From assembly GCA_024138025.1 (NCBI GenBank), contig JAMXBD010001245.1, positions 186,001 to 250,000 of the forward strand: DNA of 64,000 nucleotides, read 5' to 3'. Within the stretch, counting starts at the first letter, position 1; every line of letters begins with the position of its first letter. Positions 25,250-37,539 of the stretch are shown here, piece by piece. The translations under genes and the position numbers were made by a program. The notes beneath the pieces are model-generated. The model was given only the letters and a program-made list of their open reading frames with translations, was not told the origin of the DNA and ran no database searches. The DNA is from Combretum micranthum. Taxonomy: Eukaryota; Streptophyta; Magnoliopsida; Myrtales; Combretaceae.

Positions 25250-27290
25250 TGAAAATATCCGGTACAATAGGGTGTAGTCATTAATTAAATGTCAATATAG
25301 GATGTCTCCATGAAATTGACACAAGACACATGATTTGGCAATTGTGTAATATAGAAATGGGGTTGGCGCATTCTTACAAACTGCGGCAAACCATTAAAGG
25401 GCACATGGATTGATAAGATATCCTTGTAGAGACTATCTCAAAACCTCATGGTAGTTTATCAAATTATCAAGTGTTACCTCTTGACAAAGGGAATGGCTTA
25501 GACATACTCAAGGTGGATTTACCACAGTGAGGAGTCTAATGATGTAGTGGATTATGAAGACAAGGTTAATGATGATGTTCTCGGGTGCGAAGGGAGCATA
25601 CCACATGAGTACCCACACTTTAAAGATGAAGTAGTTCATAAGCTTTTGGAGAATCTTGCCACTAATACGAAGGACCCCAAAGAAGACAAGACTAATAGCA
25701 AGGACGAAGGCAATGCAACTGACAGGGAGTGGTGGACAAGAATGTTTGAAAATGCAAAGAGCCCAGTGTATTTTGGCGTATGAAGTTCTCAATATTGTTT
25801 GTGGTACTTCAGATGATTAATCAAAAGGTTGATGATAAATAATTAGTGAAGTTCTTCAACAATTGCCTTACCTCAATAAAAAGTTTGTTACCGGATGGCA
25901 TTTTATTACCATCATCATGCTATGAAGCACACAAGATACCGAAGCAGTTGGGCATAGATGCAAACATGATCTACACATGCAAAAATGATTATGTGTTGTT
26001 CCAAAAAGAATTTTAGAAACTTGATAGCTACCAAATATGTGGTGAAGCATGGTGGAAAATTCATTTCAAGAAGCAAAAGATGGTACTGGTTAAGGTTTTG
26101 CGTCATTTTCCAATAATTCCAAGATTGTAGTGGCTGTTCATGTGCCGAAAAACGACTCCAAAGATAAGATAGCATAAGAAGAAATATGTATCTGGAAAAG
26201 GTGTTCTAAGGCATGCCGTGGACTCTAAACAATGGAAGAAATTGAATGTCAAGTGCTCCCAGCTTGCTTTGGATCCCTAGAGTATGCCACTAGGATTTGC
26301 TACTTATAGGTTCAATACTTATGCAAACATGAGCATAATATACAACGTGTGGCCAATTATTCTATTTCTATACAATGTTCTACCATGGAGATGCATGAAG
26401 GAGCCATCTTTAATGATATCTCTTTTAATACAAAGACCTAGATCTCTAGGTAGAGATATTGATTTGTATTTACAACTCCTTGTGGAAGAGCTGGAAGAAC
26501 TTTGGGCAAGTGGTATGAAGACACTAGATGTGGCAAAAGGTTGGGCATTCCAAATGCATGCTGCATTATTGTAAACAATAAACAATTTCCCCTTGTATGG
26601 TGATATTTCAAGTTAGAAAACCAAAGGATACAAGGCATGTCCTACATGTAATGTCAATTGCACAAGCAAGCATGCAAATAGTTAGTTCTATTATATGGCT
26701 GTAGACGATTCTTGCCACCTAAGCATCGATGGCATTGTGATAGTGCAAGTTTTGTTAGCACCGTTGAAACAAGACCCCAAATAAGGGATTTTACTGGTGA
26801 AAATATTGTGGTTAATTGAGATGGTATGAGTATGTCATATTAAGACAGGTACAAGAGCAGATCAGTCAATGGAGGAACAAAGACAACACAAACTGGTGTA
26901 AAAAAAGTGTACTTTTCATGTTGCTATGTTAAAACACAACGTTGATGTGATATACATTGAAAAGAACATATGTGACAACTTGGTTGGGACTATTTTCTTT
27001 TGAAGAGCAAATTTAAGCATACAGATAAGGTGAGACTCACCTTCTAGGAAATTGGTGTTCACTCGGAGCTACATCTACAAGCATGTGATAGTGAAACTTT
27101 CAAGCTGTCAGCTGTGTATATACTGTCGGCTAGACAAATGAGAGAGGTTTGCAGCTTAATTAGAGATGTGAAGTTACCAAATGATATGCTTCTAATATAT
27201 CGTCATATCTAGGTGCATATGAGGTAAGTTTGAGGGGTCTGAAAGCCATACTTGTCATGTACTACTTCAAAATATCATTCTTATAGTTAT
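25250..27290 (+). pseudogene. Decayed CACTA (En/Spm) tnp2-type transposase
   Basis: Translated in pieces, the + strand follows plant TNP2 transposase. Near 25500-25545 YSRWIYHSEES matches the N-terminal transposase-associated region. Near 25895-26030 LPSSCYEAHKIPKQLG and CKNDYVLFQKE follow; near 26085 VLRHFPIIPRL; and at 26290-26575 GFATYRFNTYANMS, then VWPIILFLYN and LGRDIDLYLQLLVEELEEL. Near 26585-26650 NNFPLYGD and KACPTCN follow, and near 26935-27130 HNVDVIYIEKNICDNLVGT and LSAVYILSARQMREV. Stops and frameshifts break the frame at many places, for example within 26000-26280. The longest intact piece is 26284-26574. No CACTA termini could be assigned. The element is dead. Confidence 0.8.
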
Positions 27291-28070
27291 TCGCGGTTTT
27301 CTTGATAATCAAATATACAATATGGTTTGTGCTTTCCACTTTGCAATTGGTGCAATTGATACACTAAACCAATGTAATAACATTGCAAAGGTTTGATAAC
27401 AGATAAATGATTCATCACAACAATTAATTTCAAGCTTTAAAAATTAAAACAAAAAATAATTAATAAAACTTTAGGAGAAGAGAACATACCATACAGCAAC
27501 AACAATAATCCATTACAATCTTTAAAAATTAAAACAACAAAGAACTAATAAAATCAACTAACACCTTTAGGAAAAGAGAACCAAACTAATAGAGAGGGAG
27601 CACAGTTGGAGCAGTGGTGCATCAACCTAGAAATGATCGCAAAAGAAGAGGGAAAAAAACTAATTGAAAAGAAAAGAAAAAAAAGGACAAACTTAATAGT
27701 GAGAGAGTGGATGAATTGACACCATTAGTGTTATAAGGATTAGAGATTACCGAAGATAAAACCTATACTAAAAGATAAAAAATTTATGGATAAAGATTTT
27801 ATACTTAATGATTAGATGAAAGAGAAATTTGAATTTATGTGAAACGTAAAAGAAAGAAGTTATGTGGTGATTGAGGTTAAAACGTGGAGTGCTAGAAAGA
27901 AAAAAGGAGGAGACTAATTTCAATTCGCAAATTTATCCTTATAACTATTTTTAATAAAATACATGAGCTATTGGGAATTATTTGTAATTTCGTTAAATTA
28001 ATTAGCGTTTGAAATTTTTAGAGACGAATAGAGCTTTTTTGCCTAATAATAAGCACCATTCACATGACAG
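27291..28070. other. Gene-free AT-rich spacer left of the Copia element
   Basis: No gene, termini or repeat recognised, apart from purine-rich low complexity near 27590-27690. It may include the 3' non-coding remains of the CACTA relic. Confidence 0.4.
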
Positions 28071-28357
28071 TGAAAACAAATATAATAAACTGATGTATAT
28101 TTTTTTATTAATTCATTATAGGTTGAAACATACAAAGTATATATAGATTAGAATCCCCAATTAGTTCTCTAGAAATCTGCCTATTCAACTTCTTATTCAA
28201 TATCTATGACCTGTACATATCTTTATAAGAAATAACATTAAGTGTTATTCGATCTCCTATTCAATGTCTATGATTTGTACAAACCTATACAATTATAATG
28301 AAACAACATTAATTGGTTATTTTTGACAATCTCAACAAATCATCGATAATCTTAACG
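28071..28357 (-). repeat. Copia 3' LTR
   Basis: LTR next to the polypurine tract. It aligns end to end with 30689-30977 with numerous substitutions, so the insertion is old. Confidence 0.8.
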
Positions 28358-30688
28358 CTCCTCCTCAAGTTGGTGCATATGTCACATATGGCTAACTTAT
28401 CTAAGAACTTTGAGAATATCCGATTGGATGCTACTTGAGTAAGGACATCAGCTAACTGATCTTCTAATTGGATCTTTGGTAATTCCACATCTTTTCCATC
28501 CAATTTCTCCTTAATGAAGAACCTATCTACCTCAACATGCTTTGTACGGTCATGTTAAACTGGATTATGGGCTATATCACATGCTACTTTGTTGTCACAA
28601 TAAAACTTAATTGGTTGCTTTAAGGGATAGCCAAGGTGCTGTAAGAGAAAATTTTAACCATAGTGCTTCACAAATTCCTAAGGTCATTCCTCTGTACTCA
28701 GATTTTGCACTAGATCTTGTAACAATATTTTGTTTCTTAATCCTTCATATGACTAAGTTTTCACCTACAAAGGTAAAGTCTCCCGAAGTTAATTGCCTAC
28801 CATCAACCACTCCGGCTCGATTAGCATCTGTGTATACCTCAATATTTTGCTTGTTTGTGTTTTTAGAGAATAGAATTCCTTTCCAAGAGCAAAATTTAGG
28901 TACCTTAAAATGCACATGATTGCATTCATATGTTGCTCACTTAGATTATGCATGAACTGACTAACTGCACTTAGAGCATAGGCGAGATCTGGTTTGTGTT
29001 GGCTAAATACATTAGTCTTCTTACGAGCCTTTGGTGTCTTCCCTTGTCCATGGGAACCTAACTTATCTCAATACACAACTTTAGACCCTCTTCCATTAGT
29101 GTGTCAACTGGTTAGCAGATTGACATACTGGTTTCATGAAGCAGATCCAAGGCATACTTTCTTTGAGATAGGAAGATTCCTTTATTTGATCGAGATACTT
29201 CAATTCCTAAAAAGTATTTTAAAGGGCCTAAGTCTTTCATTTCAAGTTCCTTCGATAAGTACTCTTTAAAGCTTTCATTTCTTCTGGGTCGTTCCTATGA
29301 TGGTCATGTCGTCTACATATATAATGAGTGCAGTAATTTTCCCATATTGTTTCTTTAAAAATAATGTGTGATCTGAATTACTTTGTTTGTAACCAAAGGT
29401 TGTCATGGATTTTGTGAATCGTTCAAACCATGCTCTAGGTGATTGTTTTAATCCATAAAGTGATTTCTTCAACCTACACACCTTCTGCTTTTGTCTTTCT
29501 GTTACATGCATCCTGGTGGGAGATCCATATAGACTTCTTTAGAGAGTTCATCGTAGAGGAATGCATTTTTTACATCAAATTGTTGTAATGGCTAATCAAA
29601 ATTTTCAGCTAAGGATAACAAGACCCGAACTGCATTGATTTTGGCCACAAGTGCAAATGTCTCGGTATAGTCAATTTCGTAAGTTTGGTATATCCTTTAG
29701 CCACTAATCTCACCTTAAAACATTCGATCACACCATCAGCTTTGTATTTCATAGTAAAGATCCATCGATAACCAACTGTTTTTTTTTTTTTTTCCTATAG
29801 GATGGTCAACTAGCTCCTAAGTTTGATTCTTTTGAAAGGAAGCCATCTCTTCATTTATCGTAACTTTCCATCTTGAATCATTTAAGGTTTCCTGTACACT
29901 TTTAGTATAGATATAATAGATAATTGATTGACAAATGACTGATTTGTTTGTGACAAGCGATGTGAAGACATATAATGGTTCATAGGATATCTTACTTTAC
30001 TAGACAACTAAGGTTCATATGTAGGTTTTGGAATAACTCTAGTGAGACATTGTGGTAACTATCTCTTGAATGACTCTGGCACCGTATAAGGAATATCCTC
30101 AGACAACGATTGGTTTGGTGTATCAATTAAGAGAGACTCATTTTCAATTTGATCCAAGGTTTGACAATTAGGCTCTGACTCATCCACTTCTATCCTTATT
30201 GTTTCGTTGTTTATGGTATCACCACTTAAATCCAAGTTTTGACCACTAAGGTCACCTGCATTTTGATCAAATATTGCCATAACATCTTCCTCAAGGTTGT
30301 ATATAAGAGTTTGGATGTCCTGAATATTCTCCCCCTGAAAGTCAAACTTAGAGAAATATATAGTATCTTTATGAAAGACAACACCCATAGTGATAAACAT
30401 GTGTTTAGTAGAGGGATGATAGCACCTGTATTTTTTTTTTTTATAAATAGCATATCCAACAAATACACATTTCAAGGCTCGAAGCATTAACTTATTGCGT
30501 TTGTGTTCAGGTATATGAACATAGGTAACACATCTGAAGATACGAGGTGGAAGGTTCGGGATTGTTGGTGCAACAACAGCTTCTGTAAGTGCTTGAAAGG
30601 ATGTCTTGAAGTTAATAGACTAAGATGGAACATAATTGATGGGGCATGCTACAGAAAGAAGAGCTTTACCCATGTGGCTCTGGTACCG
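28358..30688 (-). pseudogene. Copia pol remnant (integrase C-terminus, reverse transcriptase, RNase H)
   Basis: On the - strand, from right to left: PNLPPRIFRCVTYVHIPEH (about 30575-30505), then ALKCVFVGYAIYKKKKYRCY (frame 30487-30059), the integrase-to-RT linker. Reverse transcriptase follows in broken pieces. The best is 29511-29275 with CRLKKSLYGLKQSPRAWFERF and ALIIYVDDMTIIG, holding the YVDD catalytic motif. A RNase H tail (LPKIQLEDQLADVLTQ) lies at 28503-28309. Frameshifts and stops separate all pieces, so no protein can be made. Confidence 0.85.
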
Positions 30689-30977
30689 TGAAAACTAATA
30701 TGATAAATTGATGTATGTTTTTTTATTAATTCATTATAGGCCAAAACATACAAAGTATATATAGGGTTAGAATCCTCAATTAATTCTCTAGAAATCTGCC
30801 CATTCAACCTCCAATTCAATGTCTATGACCTATACATACCTTTATAAGGAAATAATATTAATTGATATTCAATCTCCTATTCAATGTCTATAACCTGTAC
30901 ACACTTATACAATTTTAAGAAAATAACATTAATTGGTTATCTTTGACAATCTCAACAAATTATTGATAATCTCAACA
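30689..30977 (-). repeat. Copia 5' LTR
   Basis: LTR beside the primer-binding site (CGGTACCAGAGCC on -, 30676-30688). On + it begins TGAAAACTAATATG and ends CTCAACA. Confidence 0.8.
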
Positions 30978-31500
30978 GAAGGCACTACATCCACAATCGT
31001 ATCAGGGACTTTTATGAGATGCCAAGCCAATCATCCAGTTGCACGCAAGCACCGCTCGATCTATCGGCCAAGTCCCCACGCAGCTCCACACAATAATATG
31101 CCAACCCTATGCATCAGGTTTCGCACTGTGGGGCAAGAAAGGCACCTTTTGGTCAGTATTCATCACAGCTGCCTCTCTTTGGCTCATGCCCATTCCCGAG
31201 CATAACTCCATCACCAGACACTAGCTCGTGCGAGTTTCCTCATAATTACCCTATCCAGTCTTTCATTTACCATTTGATATCGCCTTATACTTCTTCGGCT
31301 ACAAACATCCCAGATGACGTATTCAGCATTATCGCCTCTCTTTAGCTCGTGCACATTCCCAGCCATAGCTCCATCACTAACACTAGCTCGTCCTAGTTTC
31401 CTCATCAGTACCCTATCCAGCCTTGCATTTACCATTTGATATCTCCTTCTACTTGCTCGGCTATAAACATCCTAGACAACCTTGTCTACAGGATCGACCC
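30978..31500. repeat. GC-richer block with an imperfect 163-bp tandem duplication
   Basis: GCCTCTCTTTGGCTCATGCC at 31171 recurs as GCCTCTCTTTAGCTCGTGCA at 31334, and similarity continues for about 150 bp (TACCCTATCCAG, CATTTACCATTTGATATC, TTCGGCTACAAACATCC). The block is richer in GC than its surroundings and looks like a duplicated piece of coding or transposon DNA. Short frames exist on both strands, but I do not recognise a product. Confidence 0.65.
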
Positions 31501-32429
31501 ATACTCAACAGCAACAGTCTAAGAGATGCTAGGCATGTTCGGGATTTGTTTTCTCTCCATTTCTGATATTCTGATTTTTCATTGTTTTTTTAAAGCTTCA
31601 ATATATTTGTTGTAGTTCATGTGGATTGTGAGGACTGGGTTTATGTTTCTTATCTGTACTATGGATTGTTTTGTGATTTCCATGCTGCTTCACTTTAACT
31701 TATCATATTTCATAAAACTAAACATGAATTATATATTAAATGTCGTAACATAGAACACTAAAGACCTAAAATTAAAATGAATATTTTTTTTTTATGTATC
31801 GAAAGTAAGATCACATATTATTATTAGTGATTATTTATGAAAATTATAAGTTTAGTAGATTTTAATATTAAACAATACAATATTAATATATATAAAACAT
31901 GTGATATTTACTAATATGTTTATATTTTATAATATACTATTATTACTGTATAATTTACATAGTATATATATCTATCAATTTATATTAATAGTATTTAAAA
32001 CTATATAACAAATTATAATAATAATGAATAAATTATGTATATATAAATGGGTACAGTAAAAAATGACATGCGAAAAATATTTGAAAATTACCCATCAAAG
32101 GTGAAATTTGCCTCAACCTATGGAAGCCTTTCCATCTTAGTCATGAGACAAATTTCGCCTCAACTGGCACATGAGACGATTTTTGCCCCATATTCCCAAT
32201 ATATATTCTACCCCACACACTTCTACACATTGATTCCTCTCCCTCCAATTTTCTTCTTTTCTCCTATGGACAATTCCTCTTAACTTTATTCATGTTTAAT
32301 TTCCCACTCTGGAAAAGGTTTTTTTTTTTCTTTGTTTTTCATTTACTATGTAATAATTTGGAGAATAATGCTATTGTATGGATTTTCAAGTGCTGATCAC
32401 TATTTGAGTGTATTATTATGGTATTAATA
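31501..32429. other. AT-rich gene-free spacer
   Basis: No gene recognised. GAGACAAATTTCGCCTCA-like words at 32098-32190 belong to the same motif group as the hairpins near 33073-33203. Bases 32422-32429 (TATTAATA) are the left duplication of the next element. Confidence 0.4.
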
Positions 32430-32680
32430 AAGGTTAATTATAAAAACATGACATATATTTTGACTAATTTGCACACACATGACATGTGTTATCTTTTTTA
32501 ATAATTAGGTGACCTGAGTTTTATATAAAAGTGTCAATATTATTTAATAATTTTATAACGACATATGTCAATATTAACACTTTTTTATAAAACTCGGGTC
32601 ACCTAATTGTCAAAAAGGATAACACAGGTCATGTGTTTGCAAATTACTCAAATTATGAGTCATGTTTTTGTAATTAACCC
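32430..32680. mobile_element. Fold-back MITE with ~105-bp inverted arms
   Basis: The left arm (AAGGTTAATTATAAAAACAT..., to about 32533) and right arm (to 32680, reading GGGTTAATTACAAAAACATG on -) are inverted copies over about 105 bp with few mismatches, separated by about 40 bp. Octamers TATTAATA (32422-32429) and TATTAACA (32681-32688) form a 7/8 target duplication. Long arms and an 8-9 bp duplication suit a MULE-type or hAT MITE. It is non-coding. Confidence 0.7.
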
Positions 32681-33072
32681 TATTAACAAAGACAATTTAA
32701 GCTAATATCTTGTTTATTTTTTTTTACAAGTTTTTTTTTTTTTCACTTTCTAGTGGTTGGGTGATTTATTAATTAAGTAATTATATTTATTGGATTTTTT
32801 AGGTGTTTGATGACATCAAATTTGTGATATTTACATAGATTAAAATAATTTAATGGCAATATAGTATATTCATCATTTATAAATATGTCTATTAAGTTAA
32901 AATAAGAAAAAATAATTTCATTATTCAAAATTGATTATTTAACATTTGTATTTAATATAAGTTTAAAAAATAATAGAATAACTTGTATATAGTTAAAAAA
33001 AACAAATATTTTAATTAAAAAAATTAAAGTACATCATATGCTACTGAAAAAGAAAAAAAAGGGCCTATATGA

Positions 33073-33203
33073 GGCAAGTTTCACCTTTGTATCCTAATTA
33101 GATATACAAAGGTGAAACTTGCCTTGTTTACTAGCTGATGTGCCACATTAGACAGTGAGGCGAGTTTCACCTTTGACTGAGATATAAAGGCTAAACTCGC
33201 CTC
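33073..33203. repeat. Tandem hairpins built on a GAGGCRAGTTTCACCTTTG motif
   Basis: GGCAAGTTTCACCTTTGTAT (33073-33092) and its exact complement (33104-33123) make a 20-bp perfect stem with an 11-base loop. A second stem uses GAGGCGAGTTTCACCTTT (33157-33174) against AAAGGCTAAACTCGCCTC (33186-33203). Related words occur at 32098-32190 and 33215-33260. No coding sequence is present. Confidence 0.75.
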
Positions 33204-33885
33204 ATATGGGCGTTGGGACGAATATCGCCTTACTGCCAATTTAAATGACGATATTCACCTCTTTTGGCCAAAAATGATCAACCTTTTGGGGGGAATTTTG
33301 AGGAGAATTACTTGCCTCGTTAAGTCAAATAATGCAAAGATTTGACCTACCGAGACGAACAAATTCACTTATGTAGCCGTCGAGCCTAGATTTTTCATTT
33401 TCTAGTTTCATTTCTCTTGATTCAATTTGTACAAAACCCTAACCCATTCAATACAAACCCTCGACTAGGAATTAAAAGAAATATATTTTTGAAAATATTT
33501 TAGAGTCACCATCCGATCAAGACCGGGAAAAAATATAAGTTACAATCAATTGGTTGGTTAATTCTAACTTAGCTACTAGTCTATGAAAAAAAATAGATTT
33601 AAAATCAAATTTCATAAAACAGAGATTTTGGATTTGGGGGCTATCATATTAAAACCATATGGTTATCTCTTAAAATTCATAACTTAAAATTTATCTTTTT
33701 AATGCTCAAAATAAATAAATAAGTAAATAAATAAATCAAATTTCATGAATTTCTATATTTACAATTCTATTTACAAATCAATAACAAAATCACTTAATAT
33801 TTATAACTTAACTAATTAATTCAAAATTTACAAGATCATGGAATAAAAATAATTTTTTTTAGATTTTATGTCATCCCGGAGGTGC
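33204..33885. other. Left part of an older element hosting the LARD insertion (tentative)
   Basis: No gene is visible. The text reads across the LARD from TCATCCCGGAGGTGCCTATG to TACCCGCTAAGACAAACGTAG (43268 on), a phrase of the kind seen in plant Gypsy LTRs (...GCCTACGTAC...ACGTAGTTC). I infer that the LARD landed in an older LTR; its own ends were not found. Confidence 0.4.
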
Positions 33886-33890
33886 CTATG
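33886..33890. other. LARD target-site duplication, left
   Basis: CTATG immediately before the left LTR; an identical CTATG follows the right LTR at 43263-43267. Confidence 0.9.
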
Positions 33891-36800
33891 TGTAAGGACC
33901 CGACATGCTCAATTCTCAAATTAAGCACACCAAGTCCCCAACCACGTATAACTCTTACGAATTATACGTAAGGTTGTCTTAAAAGGAGGTGTTTATGTTG
34001 AACATTGCTATCCGATTTTAGGTTGTGAAATCATTCAATTAGATTTTCGGATAACTGGATTTAGCAGCGGAAATAAATTTTATAAAACAATTTAGAAATA
34101 AAGATTTCAAAACTTCCACTTTCTCAAGTGGAGAATTATTAAATTAAACAAAGTTTTGCAAAATTTAAATTATAAAACATGGGCTCTACTATGCCCTTTA
34201 AAGAATATAACAAGTTTAAATCATAAATCCAGCTCTCAATACTACAAAACAAAAAGAAATAAAACAACTAACTATATTCACGATCCTACTCACTTCATTC
34301 ATCCACAAATTCTCTCCGGATCATCACAAATGCCCAGCACCCGAGTCAAGCATCACCAATAGCAACAACATCATCATTTCATCGTCTCATCATCACATCA
34401 TCCATCATTACAAACATCAACAAGAACTCATCATTATCAACTTCATCAACATCGTCTTTATCAACAATAAGACCTGTAAAAAGAATAACAACAACAAGAA
34501 TGAGCCGAAGCCCAGTACACAGCAACACAATCACACACGGAATGACACATGAACTTAACTAAATGCAAATGCGACAATCACAAGTTATTATCTTTCTTTA
34601 AAGTAAACAAATCACACAGAGTATTCAAACTCCGGACAACAAGGTACTAGTATTACGTCCGCCTCCCTGAGTGGTCCCTACTGTTCATACAGACTAGGCA
34701 GCCCCACCTTCCGGCGTAGCCCGTAATACTAGGGGATTCCTGAGTAACGCATCACGACGCTCAGGGGTTGATATGAGCAGCTCGGATACTCATATCTCCT
34801 AAACCATTCTAACCGATAACGAGAAAGAACCCTACCCCCAATCTGAGCAGGGTGCCACTCTCCGAACCAGATTCAACGGCGTAAAAGACAATCAACACTC
34901 ATCAATTATTAAGTCAAGTTTAAGTTCTTAATTCATTTTTTTTATGCCTATCCTAACATCCAACACGCAAGTCACTGCGTACCTTGAATACAAAATCCAA
35001 ACAGAGTCTCAGAAGGAATTCCAGAAGATAATCCAGAAGATAAATCAGATATCTACTTCTGTTAAGGAAAAAGCTCGTATAAGAAACTAAACTAAACTAA
35101 TCATCCACTTCATAAATTATCATACAACATCTTAAACTATTTATCCATTTATCTCAAACCCATTTTATTAAATCCTATTTGATCAGACACTAATGTGGAA
35201 CCCCACTATGGCTGCGAATATCGCCCCGCCAAAATATGGACGGTTCTCCTTTGTCTGTCAAAGTAATTCTTTTCACTTTAATTATGGTTTCTTATCCACA
35301 AAGCATCAACAAAACATTTATATTCAAAAACATATAAATCCAAAAACAATTGAACATTCAAAACAACATATTCCTCATGTTATCCAAAGATCACCCTAAC
35401 ACATTCATTTAACCCAATTATTTGTTACTAACCCATTTTAGCTTAACCTTAGTCAAATTGATTAGAATTAGTCATTTAAGTCATTTACCAAGTCAAATTG
35501 ATTAACCTTAGCCATTTAATTCAAAAGCCAAGCCAAGTGGATTAAGCTTAAAAAATCTAGTTCATTTTAGTTTAACTGAATTCATTAAGTCAAACTCATT
35601 AGAAGTAATCATTTAATCTAAAACTAGTTCAAGTTGATTAACTTAAGTAATCTAATTCCTTTTAGCTAATTCAAGCTCATTTAGTCAATTTGAACTTAGA
35701 TTCATTACTAAATCATTATACATGTGGAATCTATGTCAACTTGAGCTCACCTTGACTTAAACTCAGCTAAATTAATTAACCTTAATCATTTAGTTCAAAA
35801 CTAAGTCAAAGATAGTTAAACTAACTCAATCTAATTCATTTTAACTCATTCAAGTCTATTTAATCAAGTTGAACTTAAGTTTGTTAACTAAGTTCATTTA
35901 AGTTCAATAATTAATCATAAGAACAAATAATAAACAAGGTAAAACAATTGTAGAAAAATATCACTTAAAACATACTAAATCTCAAACTTAGCATGAAGGA
36001 ATTCAATTATTTGTTGAATTTATAAATCTATCTAAATCATGCTTACTAAATCAATCTATCAACATAACACATCAAACATCACTTAGCTATCTCATTTTAA
36101 CTCAAAAAGATCCATTTACACTTAATAATAACATTTAGAAATCAAAAACAAGTTTTTATTTTGTTTAGAAAAACATAACAGCCGGAAAGAATCAAAATTT
36201 AAGCATCTATACGTTTCGAATTTGTAAAAACTCAAAACATGAAAGTTGTAGATCTCTTTTTAAGCTTTTTATAGCAACTTGAATCACCTCAATCGAGGTC
36301 GTATGAAAAAGTTATGGCCAAAATACGAAGAGGCTGCGAAACAGGGCATTTAGTAAAACGAACACCGGCACTTCAAAGCCGGCGGCGTAAATTTCAAAGC
36401 CGGCAGCGTAAAGGTTCAAAGCCGGCAGCGTTGGAGGCAGCTTTAAGAAAATGCATTCTGTTCTCTTCAACACCGGCTCAAAGCCGGCCGCGTAGAAGCT
36501 CCAGGAGCCGCGTTGAAGACAGAACAGGGTTACGAAAACATGTTTTTCACACTTTTCTTTTATCAAAACTTCTTCAAATCATTTCCTAAGCTTCCTATAT
36601 CAATTCCAACATTAAATAAACTATAATAACAACTTCCAACACTTCAAATCTCTTCCCACAACTTCAAACAACAATCAAACTTCAATTCAATTCAATAAAC
36701 TCCAACTCACTATTCATCCTCTTCTTCACCAATTCCCACTTCCATCAAACATTAAACTAACAAATACAAATGTAAACAGCACTTCCAACCCAATTCAACA

Positions 36801-37539
36801 TCAATCCATCAATTAGAAATGTAAATAACAAGTAAAAACAAAGAAAATAGAAATAGATAACTTAGCTTTTAGAAAAGAACACAAGTTGAAACTTCCTCCT
36901 CTAGCTCGGTTTCCTCCATTAGTTCATCTCCTAGCTTTGATTTATCTTCTAGTTGGATTTGATCTTGAGTTTGTTGAATTTGGAGAGGGAAAGAAGAAGA
37001 AGAAGAAAGAAAGAAAGAAAGAAAGAAAAAGAAAAAGAAAAATGAAAGATAAGGAAAGAAGAGGCAGCAAAGGAAAAAAAAGAAAAGAAAGATAAATCTA
37101 AATATATATATTAGAAATAAGGTATAGATTTAGAACTATCAGATCAATATCTATAGTTCCAGAAGTATTTAAAAGATGATTTCTGAACCGATAGGTTAAA
37201 ATTAAGATCTTATAATAAGAACTTAATTTAGGAATTTAATTTGGATACAAAGATATTTAATTTGAGTTCGGGTTCAAGAACTGATATTTTTATTCAAGCA
37301 AATGAACTCAAATTTTACTGAGATTTAGGAATTAGTGTTTAGGCTAAGAATAAGAGTTTAGGAATCCTCTAAACATTTTTAGAACATGTTTAGAGATTTA
37401 GGAATTTCAAATCTCAAAACCAACTTAATTATTAGCTAATTAAATTAAGCCAACTTGTCTAATTATCCTATAATTCATTTTATTCATTTAATCTATCTAA
37501 ACTCAATTTCTAATCTAGGTGAATATTTGGGGTATTTCA
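33891..37539 (-). repeat. LARD 3' LTR (3649 bp)
   Basis: LTR next to the polypurine tract. It holds a block of CAAAGCCGGCRGCG tandem repeats at about 36376-36430 and a GAAA microsatellite near 37008-37045. Short frames inside it are chance frames. Confidence 0.9.

Larger units (their letters stand above)
28071..30977 (-). mobile_element. Copia LTR retrotransposon, internally deleted and decayed
   Basis: Two ~290-bp direct repeats, 28071-28357 and 30689-30977, flank Copia pol remains on the - strand. Reading on -, the upstream LTR starts TGTTGAGATTATC and ends GTTTTCA; next to it is CGGTACCAGAGCC, a near match to the TGGTATCAGAGCC primer site. Before the downstream LTR lies CTTGAGGAGGAGCG, the usual Copia polypurine tract. 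Gag, protease and most of integrase are missing: pol sequence starts abruptly in integrase beside the primer site. The flanking pentamers (GACAG, GAAGG) do not match well, so the target duplication has decayed. Confidence 0.85.

Noticed and set aside
36312..36589. Frames of 84-91 codons over the CCGGCAGCG repeats in the LARD LTR
   Set aside because: They arise from the short GC-rich tandem repeat and are disrupted in the partner LTR; no domain is present.
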